Assembly (NCBI RefSeq): GCF_021991635.1
Contig: NZ_JAFFJA010000058.1
Span: 1 to 38,198 of the forward strand
Reading direction: 5' to 3'
Source: Tepidanaerobacter sp. GT38
Lineage (GTDB): Bacteria; Bacillota; Thermosediminibacteria; Thermosediminibacterales; Tepidanaerobacteraceae
DNA length: 38,198 bases
The position numbers and the translations under genes are program-made. This document shows, piece by piece, positions 31,847 through 38,198 of this stretch. Each line of letters begins with the position of its first letter. Position 1 is the stretch's first letter. Below the pieces are notes generated by a model. The model was not told where the DNA came from and ran no database searches. It saw only the letters and a program-made list of their open reading frames with translations.

Positions 31847-32197
31847 GTGAATAAGAGCTGCCGGTATTTGGTAAAATTTAAAAGTTATAAAGCTTTAGAT
31901 TCTGTTGCAAACATATATAAATGTGTCCTTGCAGATGCTCTTTTGACCATCAATGACTTAAAGCAGAATTGGGCTTGTAACGGTTGTATAGTCCCACAGA
32001 TTATGAACGATAAACCCTGTAAGTATTTAGTGCCACACAAACTTTTTTCCATTCGCGGTTCAAGTTATACTTGGTTTTCCTGCAAATTATTAAATATTGT
32101 AATGAAGTTGCCGGCGGATTTTTGTCATTCAAATTGTGTGCTATTTGAACAAAATCGATCCATTATGGAAAATAACGAAGGAGAAAGAAAGGCTTGA
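31847..32197 (+). CDS. Cysteine-rich hypothetical protein
   Basis: A 116-residue protein with eight cysteines, including a CNGC pair near residue 44 and CHSNC near 93, suggesting bound zinc or an Fe-S centre. There is no signal peptide or membrane helix. I recognise no family. GTG 31847 has AAGGGAGG upstream. The stop lies within a terminator, so the gene is transcribed alone, diverging from the tRNA operon. Confidence 0.65.
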   Translation: MNKSCRYLVKFKSYKALDSVANIYKCVLADALLTINDLKQNWACNGCIVPQIMNDKPCKYLVPHKLFSIRGSSYTWFSCKLLNIVMKLPADFCHSNCVLFEQNRSIMENNEGERKA

Positions 32198-32207
32198 CCT
32201 TTCTTTT
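32183..32207 (+). terminator. Terminator after the Cys-rich gene
   Basis: GAAAGAAAGG (32183-32192) pairs with CCTTTCTTT (32198-32206), with the gene's TGA in the loop and a T-rich 3' arm. Confidence 0.8.
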
Positions 32208-32294
32208 TTAACGGTACGCAAATTTCCTAAAATAGGAAGGAAAAAAAGGGAAAAAATAGAATTATATGTTAGATAAAGAATGGGGGGAATCATT

Positions 32295-33458
32295 ATGACT
32301 AAACGAGAAGTTTATGGCATCTTAAGTAAACTTCATAAACTTAATGTAAATTATATTTGGACAAGTATTTTGTTTTGGGCAGGGAAATACAAAAGGGCTT
32401 TAGATTACATCAATAAGGCATTTAATGAAAACAGCAACATAGATATTTTATGCTGGAAAGGAATATTATATTATTTTTTAAAAGATTATAATGATGCTAT
32501 TTATTATTTGGAAAAGGCAGAGAGACTTGATCCAAAAAACTTCGAAATAAAATACTTATTGGCTGAAATTTTTTTTGACACAGCCCAAATAAAAAAAGCC
32601 GAAGTTCGTTATAGAGTTCTAGTAGGAAATGAGGAATATAAAACTTTGGGATTATATGGTATAGGCAGTTGTTTATTAAAGGCAAATCGACATTTAGAAG
32701 CATTGGGATTTTTTAAAAAAGCTTTATCTTATGCGGAACTAGAATTTACACCCAAAATACTAAATAAAAAAGGCTTGTGTTTAATGGGACTTAATAATAT
32801 TGAAGAAGCCCGAATGTGTTTTGAAGAGTGTATAAAAATTGCGCCAAATGATTATTCAGCTCAGCTAAATCTGGCATTGGCTTTGGGTAAATTAAAAAAG
32901 TATAAAGAGGCTGCTGTGATATATAAAAATATTTTAAATAAAACACCACATAATATTATAGCGATAAATAACTATGCATCTTGTTTGGCCGCCTGTAATG
33001 AATACGATGAGGCTTTAAAGTACTGCAATATAGGCTTAGCAATAGATCCAAGCAATCCTGATTTGTTAATTAACAAAGGATATTGTCTTTACAAGCTTGG
33101 TCACTATAATAATTCCTTAGAATGTTTAAATGAAGCTGAAAAAATTGTAAAAGATGATATAATATTAACTAATAATAAAGCTTTATGCTTAATGGCTCTC
33201 GAAAAATTTGATGATGCTTTAAAACTCTTTGACATATTACTAAAAAATAGTTATTCAGATGACTTGTTATTAAATAAGGCTTATTGTTTAGTAAAAAAAG
33301 GCATGTACAGTGAAGCGCTTACCTGTCTTTATGGAATTAAAAATGAGAAGCTAAAGAACCATCTTTATTTTACACTAAAGGGAATCTGTTTTGAGAACCT
33401 TGGCGATCATGATGCAGCAGTGGAAAGTTATAACAAATCTTTAATTATTGCTGGATAG
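32295..33458 (+). CDS. Tetratricopeptide repeat protein
   Basis: A 387-residue soluble protein built almost entirely of about ten TPR units of 34 residues, visible from residue 33 on (KYKRALDYINKAFN, DYNDAIYYLEKAERLDPKN, KYKEAAVIYKNILNKTPHN, EYDEALKYCNIGLAIDPSNPD, DHDAAVESYNKSL). There is no catalytic domain or signal peptide. TPR arrays act as protein-protein scaffolds; the partner is unknown. ATG 32280 is also in frame, but GGGGGGA at 32282-32288 is placed for ATG 32295. surE follows by 11 bases, suggesting co-transcription. Confidence 0.88.
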   Translation: MTKREVYGILSKLHKLNVNYIWTSILFWAGKYKRALDYINKAFNENSNIDILCWKGILYYFLKDYNDAIYYLEKAERLDPKNFEIKYLLAEIFFDTAQIKKAEVRYRVLVGNEEYKTLGLYGIGSCLLKANRHLEALGFFKKALSYAELEFTPKILNKKGLCLMGLNNIEEARMCFEECIKIAPNDYSAQLNLALALGKLKKYKEAAVIYKNILNKTPHNIIAINNYASCLAACNEYDEALKYCNIGLAIDPSNPDLLINKGYCLYKLGHYNNSLECLNEAEKIVKDDIILTNNKALCLMALEKFDDALKLFDILLKNSYSDDLLLNKAYCLVKKGMYSEALTCLYGIKNEKLKNHLYFTLKGICFENLGDHDAAVESYNKSLIIAG

Positions 33459-33469
33459 GAGTGTAGTAT

Positions 33470-34231
33470 TTGAATATTCTAATAACAAATGATGATGGAA
33501 TTAATTCTGCAGGTTTAATTACATTAGCCCAAGCAATATCGGCGATTGCCAATGTAACTATTGTTGCTCCTGACAGGGAGCGAAGCGCAACAGCCCATGC
33601 AATAACAATGCATAAACCTTTGAGAGTAGAAAAGACCGATATTCCCGGTTGTAAGGCTTTAGGTTACAAAGTAAACGGGACTCCCTCTGATTGTGTTAAA
33701 CTTGCATTGGAAGCTTTATTGAAAGATGCACCTGACTTCGTGCTCTCTGGGATTAATCGTGGAGCAAATCTAGGAACCGATGTAATATATTCCGGAACTG
33801 TTTCAGCAGCAATTGAGGCAGCTCTTTTAGGTGTTCCCGCTATTGCTTTATCAGTTACAAGTCACGGGAATATTGAGTTTGACTATGCTGCAAATTTTGC
33901 AAAAAATTTATGCCAACAAATATCTAAACAAAGTTTTCCTAAAGATACGTTGTTAAATGTTAATATACCATATATTGAACCAGACAAAATAGCAGGTATT
34001 GCTGTAACCCATTTAGGTTCTATAAGGTATAAAAATAGTTTTGAGAAGCGCACAGACCCACGGGGAAAGGTGTATTATTGGCTGGCTGGTGAAGCAATTA
34101 AAGATGACAATGATAATGGTTCTGATGTTTGGGCCATAAAAAATAATTATATTTCTATTACACCAATACTTCTTGATTTGACAAAGTATGATATTATAGA
34201 TACTATAAAAGAATGGAATTTAAAACTATAA
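33470..34231 (+). CDS. surE: 5'-nucleotidase SurE
   Basis: It removes phosphate from nucleoside monophosphates in a metal-dependent way. The N-terminal ITNDDGINSAG contains the metal-binding Asp pair (D8-D9); VAPDRERSATAHAIT and NGTPSDCVKL are the other conserved blocks, with SGINRGANLGTDVIYSGTVSAA. It has 253 residues. TTG 33470 follows ATAGGAGTG. Confidence 0.95.
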   Translation: MNILITNDDGINSAGLITLAQAISAIANVTIVAPDRERSATAHAITMHKPLRVEKTDIPGCKALGYKVNGTPSDCVKLALEALLKDAPDFVLSGINRGANLGTDVIYSGTVSAAIEAALLGVPAIALSVTSHGNIEFDYAANFAKNLCQQISKQSFPKDTLLNVNIPYIEPDKIAGIAVTHLGSIRYKNSFEKRTDPRGKVYYWLAGEAIKDDNDNGSDVWAIKNNYISITPILLDLTKYDIIDTIKEWNLKL

Positions 34232-34255
34232 AGTAAAATTAGGAAGGTAATAAAA

Positions 34256-34420
34256 ATGAAATCAGATAAACTTGAACTAATAGCAAAAAAAGAAATTGCC
34301 TATCATGATGAACTTTATAAACTAATTGATTTTCTAAATAAAAATTTAAAAAACAAACGCGTTATATTAGGCATTTCAAAAAATGAGGATAAAGCTATAA
34401 TTTCGATTTACGAGATCTAA
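34256..34420 (+). CDS. DUF4264 family small protein (YpmA-like)
   Basis: A 54-residue ORF behind TTAGGAAGGTAAT. EIAYHDELYKLIDFLNKNLK followed by VILGISKNEDKAIISIYEI matches the small YpmA/DUF4264 family of Firmicutes, found near aspB as here. The function is unknown. It has good coding character, a clear SD, and lies 25 bases after surE. Confidence 0.8.
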   Translation: MKSDKLELIAKKEIAYHDELYKLIDFLNKNLKNKRVILGISKNEDKAIISIYEI

Positions 34421-34490
34421 AGTTGCACCAATGCTGTTTCCTCCACGTATATTAATAATGATATATCAATTTTACTGGAGGGAACGCATT

Positions 34491-35591
34491 ATGAAAAAAG
34501 GAAATATAGTAAGGTATTTTCCAGGAAACAACACTCCTGATGGATATTATTCTTTTTTTGATTATATTATACCTTGGAAAAAGTCTCAGCGAATAATCAT
34601 AATTAAAGGCGGGCCGGGTGTAGGCAAATCAACAATGATCAGAAAAATAACAAAAGAATTAGTTGAGCGCGGTTTAGATATAGAACTGCTCCACTGTACT
34701 GCCGACAGCAATTCATTAGACGGTTTGATAGTCAAGGATTTTAATATTGCCGTAATTGACGGTACAGCGCCCCATATGATTGATCCTAAATGCCCTGGCT
34801 GTGTTGATGAAATAGTAAATTTTGGAGAATATTGGAATGAATCAGGCCTTAGAGACCAAAAAGATCGTATTTTTTATTTACAAGCAAAGGTAAAGCATTT
34901 ATACACGAGAGTATATAACTATTTAAAGGCATCGAAAAATATTTTTAATAACATTGAAAAAACATATGCCAGTTTTGCGAATCGCCAGTTAATTGAGGCA
35001 AAAGCAGAAGAAATAATAGAAGATGTTTTTGCAGGAGTAAAAAGAAGAGATAAAATTGCTCTTCAAAGGCGTATGTTTGCTAGCGGAATAACTCCGGAAG
35101 GGTCAATAAACTTTTTAGATGAACTGTTTAGTAATGTAAGTAAACGCTTTATTTTAACTGGAAATCCAGGTACAGGTAAGTCTTTTGTTTTGGGAAGAAT
35201 TGTAGATACGGCGGCTAGTAAAGGCTTAGATATGGATGTATTCTATTGTCCAATGAATACCCAAAAAATTGAGCATATTATTATAAAGGAACTAGGTATT
35301 GGATTTGTTACTTCAGTAAAGCCTCATATGCTATCATATATAAGGGAAAATGATGAATTGATTGATATGAATTCGGTTCTGGAGAATCCTAGGCTAAAAC
35401 ATGCAGAAGAAGATATTAATCAAGACAATTTACTTGCGTGGAGTTTATTTGATAAAGCTGTCAAAACTTTGTCAGATGTAAAGAAAACTCGTGATGAACT
35501 TGAGAAAATCTACTCATCAAATATGAACTTTCAAGTTACAGATAAAGTTGGTGAACAGATACTAGCTAAGATACTGTCATATATAAGCTAA
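34491..35591 (+). CDS. Two-P-loop ATPase (PRK06851-like)
   Basis: A 366-residue soluble protein with two nucleotide sites: RIIIIKGGPGVGKSTMIRKI (about residue 40-50) and RFILTGNPGTGKSFVLGRI (about 220-240). The halves share secondary layout (IELLHCTADSNSLDGLIV against MDVFYCPMNTQKIEHIII), so it arose by internal duplication. The family has no established role that I know. The frame opens at 34431, but ATG 34491 behind CTGGAGGGA is the start. It lies between the YpmA-like gene and aspB. Confidence 0.8.
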   Translation: MKKGNIVRYFPGNNTPDGYYSFFDYIIPWKKSQRIIIIKGGPGVGKSTMIRKITKELVERGLDIELLHCTADSNSLDGLIVKDFNIAVIDGTAPHMIDPKCPGCVDEIVNFGEYWNESGLRDQKDRIFYLQAKVKHLYTRVYNYLKASKNIFNNIEKTYASFANRQLIEAKAEEIIEDVFAGVKRRDKIALQRRMFASGITPEGSINFLDELFSNVSKRFILTGNPGTGKSFVLGRIVDTAASKGLDMDVFYCPMNTQKIEHIIIKELGIGFVTSVKPHMLSYIRENDELIDMNSVLENPRLKHAEEDINQDNLLAWSLFDKAVKTLSDVKKTRDELEKIYSSNMNFQVTDKVGEQILAKILSYIS

Positions 35592-35625
35592 AATATTTAA
35601 GCTGCACTACAAAACTAAAGTTTTT

Positions 35626-35650
35626 GGGGGTTGCCCCTTTTTTTATTTTT
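35626..35650 (+). terminator. Short G/C terminator after the two-P-loop ATPase
   Basis: GGGG and CCCC (35626-35637) flank a short loop, followed by a T run with one A. The four-base-pair stem is minimal but well placed. Confidence 0.6.
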
Positions 35651-35740
35651 ATGAAGGAAATTTGTTTTTTTTGAAGAATATTTTTTTGTAAAAGAATGTG
35701 AGGGAAAATATAGTAATGTTTAGATACAGGAGGTATAAAA

Positions 35741-36931
35741 ATGATTATTTCCCAAAAAGCACAACTTATCAGTCCATCTCCAACCTTAGCAGTAGATGCA
35801 AAAGCCAAGCAAATGAAAAGTGAAGGCCATGATATAATAGGGTTTGGAGCTGGGGAACCTGACTTTGATACACCTGATCACATTAAATCGGCGGCCATAG
35901 CAGCAATAAATCAAGGCTTAACCAAATATACGCCAGTCGGAGGAACAAAAGAACTTAAAAATGCTATTTCAGACTATTTTAAAAAACAACTCGGAATTTC
36001 ATACGCACAAGATGAGATAATTGTTTCTACTGGAGCTAAGCAATGCCTGTTTAATGCATTATATTGTCTTATAGATGAAGGTGACAAGGTTTTAATTCCG
36101 AGTCCTTATTGGGTCAGTTACACAGAAATGGTAAAGCTTTGTGGTGGAATCCCGGTTCTTGTGCCAACAATTGAAGATGGTTTCGTGTTAAAAGCTGATA
36201 CTTTAAAAAATTATATAGATAAAAAGACTAAAGTATTAATGATAAATAGTCCTAACAACCCTTGCGGCAGCGTATACTCAAAACAGGATTTAGAGCAAAT
36301 AGCAAAATTGTGTATAGAAAACAATATTTTTGTTATCTCAGATGAGATTTATTCCGAATTAATTTATGATGATGTGGAATATGCAAGCATAGCTTCATTT
36401 GAGAACATGCTTGAACGGACCTTGATTATAAATGGAGTTTCCAAAACCTTTGCTATGACTGGCTGGAGGATTGGATTTGCTGCAGGGCCAAAGCAACTGA
36501 TAAAAGCTATGGAAAACGTGCAGGGTCATACTACATCTAATCCCAATTCTATTGCTCAAAGTGCCAGTGTAGCAGCTCTGACTCAAAAAGACAATGGAGT
36601 TTTAAGCGCAATGGTTAATGAATTTTCAAAACGCCGAAAATATATGGTAGAGAGAATAAATAGTATGAAATACCTTTCCTGTCGTTTGCCATTAGGTGCA
36701 TTTTATGTATTTGTAGACATATCAGAAACCTTCGGCAAACAGTGTAATGGTAAAACAATCAATAATTCTACGGATTTCGCACAAATTCTACTTGAAAACT
36801 TCAAAGTTGCAGTAGTGCCGGGTATAGCCTTTGGTGCCGATGATTTTATAAGGCTATCATATGCTACTTCAATGGAGAATATTGAAAAAGGATTAGATCG
36901 AATTGAACAGTATGTTTTGAGTTTGAAATAA
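35741..36931 (+). CDS. aspB: Pyridoxal-phosphate aspartate-type aminotransferase
   Basis: A class I aminotransferase, 396 residues. PLP Lys235 is in NGVSKTFAMTGWRIGF; D201 and Y204 (SDEIYSELIYD) hold the cofactor; INSPNNPCG (168-176) and the C-terminal FIRLSYATS arginine bind the substrate carboxylate. ATG 35741 has ACAGGAGGTAT upstream. Aspartate specificity is inferred from family resemblance and the ypmA-aspB neighbourhood. A bidirectional terminator follows. Confidence 0.9.
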   Translation: MIISQKAQLISPSPTLAVDAKAKQMKSEGHDIIGFGAGEPDFDTPDHIKSAAIAAINQGLTKYTPVGGTKELKNAISDYFKKQLGISYAQDEIIVSTGAKQCLFNALYCLIDEGDKVLIPSPYWVSYTEMVKLCGGIPVLVPTIEDGFVLKADTLKNYIDKKTKVLMINSPNNPCGSVYSKQDLEQIAKLCIENNIFVISDEIYSELIYDDVEYASIASFENMLERTLIINGVSKTFAMTGWRIGFAAGPKQLIKAMENVQGHTTSNPNSIAQSASVAALTQKDNGVLSAMVNEFSKRRKYMVERINSMKYLSCRLPLGAFYVFVDISETFGKQCNGKTINNSTDFAQILLENFKVAVVPGIAFGADDFIRLSYATSMENIEKGLDRIEQYVLSLK

Positions 36932-36945
36932 TAATGAAAAGGTAA

Positions 36946-36978
36946 AAAAAACAGCACCCAACAAAGGTGCTGTTTTTT
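36946..36978. terminator. Bidirectional terminator between aspB and the NSS gene
   Basis: AAAAAACAGCACC (36946-36958) pairs with GGTGCTGTTTTTT (36966-36978). A and T outer arms make it work for both converging genes. It ends only a few bases from the second stop codon (36983) of the transporter. Confidence 0.92.
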
Positions 36979-36982
36979 AATC

Positions 36983-38113
36983 TTAAAATATTTTTAATCC
37001 TGCTAGGAATACAATAAAAACTAAAGCGGGAGCAATAAACTTTAGCATGACATTTGCCCAAAAATTACCTAATCAAAATTTGAGCAATCCCTCATTAGTT
37101 ACTTCATTTATCATATAGGCAATAAGTGGCTCTAACAGCGAAATAGCAGAAGTCAAAGCAGCAAGGAACAATAAGAAGAAAAACGCTCCTCCGAAAAGCT
37201 GCCCCATAGGCATTTCACTAAACACTGCCGGAAGAGTAACAAAAGTTAAACCTGGACCTGAAGAGGGTTCAAAACCATATGAAAAAACTGCGGGGAAGAT
37301 AATGATTCCGGCTAAAACAGCAATAAGAGTATCCATTAATGGTACTATCAAAGACACATTAGGTATATTTTCATTTTTTCCTAAGTAGCTACCATACGTT
37401 AGTATGGAGCCCATTCCTAAACTCAAAGAGAAAAACACCTGACCGAGGGCTGCCAACGCAGCTTCAGCGGTAATTTTGGAAAAGTCCGGCACAAGATAAA
37501 ATTTAATTCCTTCAGCTGCGCCTGGAAGCATTAAAGAACGAATAGCTAAACTTATTACGATTATCAGTAAGGCAGGCATCATTATATTTGAATATTTCTC
37601 AATACCATCTTTTACACCGTTATAACAAATCAAAATAGTTAAAGCCATAAATAAAGCATGAAATAACAAAGGTAAAATAGGATTAGATATAAAACTGTTA
37701 AAAAGTTGACCGGTTAAAGCAGGATCAGTCATGTTAAATCCAATGAGTGCACGAAAAACATAGTAGATTACCCAGCCGCCAACTACACTATAAAAAGATA
37801 AAATCATAAATCCTGCTATAAGACCCAAACTTCCTACCCAGCCATAAGATTTGTTGACTTTTTTGAAGGCGCCTACATTGGACCTCTGTGCATAACGCCC
37901 TAGCGCAACTTCGCCCATGAACATTGTGATACCTACAACAACGATAATAAATAAATAAATCGCTAAAAAAGCAGCACCTCCATAGGCTCCTGCAAGCCAC
38001 GGGAAACGCCAAATATTACCCAGGCCGATGGCGGAACCAGCAGCGGCAAATATAAACCCGACTCTACTTGCAAAACCATCTCGTGCTTTTAGAGCTTCCT
38101 GTTTTTGACTCAA
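36983..38113 (-). pseudogene. Na+-dependent neurotransmitter-symporter family (NSS) transporter, apparently truncated
   Basis: The intact frame (38113 to TGA at 37075-37073) gives 346 residues with GFASRVGFIFAAAGSAIGLGNIWRFPW-type TM1 and a strong NSS core through TM8 (ALTSAISLLEPLIAYMINE). Bacterial NSS proteins are about 440 or more residues with 11-12 TMs. After the TGA the same frame continues LGNFWANVMLKFIAPALVFIVFLAGLKIF to a TAA at 36983, a typical last NSS helix. TM9-TM10 (about 80-90 residues) are missing between TM8 and TNEGLLKF. Internal deletion plus nonsense is the simplest reading. TTG 38113 is preceded by AAAAGGAGG. Such carriers import amino acids with sodium; this one is probably inactive. 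Confidence 0.7.
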
Positions 38114-38149
38114 AGTAACCCATCCTCCTTTTGAATAATTTTTATTACC

Positions 38150-38155
38150 ATTATA
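38150..38155 (-). promoter_or_regulatory. -10 element of the NSS transporter gene
   Basis: A perfect TATAAT on the minus strand lies about 37 bases before the TTG start; a TTTCAC-type -35 is 16 bases further upstream. Confidence 0.55.
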
Positions 38156-38198
38156 TCAAATTCAAGTTAATGTGAAATGATAGTGTAAAATTTTATTA

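Noticed and set aside
1-38198. CRISPR array or prophage structural genes
   Set aside because: No regularly spaced direct repeats, cas genes or phage structural genes were seen; the only mobile relic is the integrase stump.

Overview
The window is AT-rich and reads like a low-GC, anaerobic, spore-forming Clostridia chromosome, probably from the Thermoanaerobacterales/Tepidanaerobacter-type lineage (inference). Support: the lysA, site-2-protease, trpS, scpA-scpB, DUF2953, ytfJ (GerW), dacF gene order; an IspH fused to ribosomal S1 domains; a type 2 IPP isomerase; a MetF protein carrying a MetV-like cysteine domain; and frequent GTG/TTG starts behind strong Shine-Dalgarno (SD) sequences.

Layout. 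1-7203: housekeeping and sporulation genes led by lysA, which sits under a lysine riboswitch with a visible terminator/antiterminator pair. 7303-16023: a catabolic-looking cluster of a small conserved protein, RidA, a SelA-fold PLP enzyme, an FAD oxidoreductase, a regulator, a 77-residue protein, a cobalamin-dependent mutase-like protein, a BioD-like P-loop ATPase and a small NAD(P)-binding oxidoreductase. 16123-26566: pseudouridine synthase, GNAT, speE-speB, an ABC ATPase with an unknown C-terminal domain, a flavoprotein, cmk-plsC-ispH/S1 and fni. 26699-29800: speD, an orphan cheR and, on the minus strand, metF/metV.

29801-31640 looks like an eroded accessory island beside four minus-strand tRNA genes (Met-Thr-Tyr-Lys). 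It holds a type I toxin-antitoxin-like locus with a 28-residue holin-like peptide, the broken 3' end of a TIR/deoxyribosyltransferase-like gene, and the C-terminal stump of a tyrosine recombinase close to tRNA-Lys. 31847-38113: a Cys-rich protein, a TPR protein, surE, a small DUF4264 (YpmA-like) gene, a two-P-loop ATPase, an aspartate-type aminotransferase, and a minus-strand Na+-dependent (NSS) transporter that appears internally deleted and nonsense-truncated.

How the genes work together: speE, speB and speD make spermidine; ispH and fni serve isoprenoid synthesis; scpA/scpB serve chromosome condensation. The best candidate for an undescribed system is the 7.3-16.0 kb cluster. Its PLP, B12, flavin, imine-deaminase and NAD(P) functions are what a B12-dependent amino-acid rearrangement and fermentation pathway would need, yet the genes do not match the gene sets I know for lysine, ornithine or glutamate. 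Its substrate cannot be read from the sequence.
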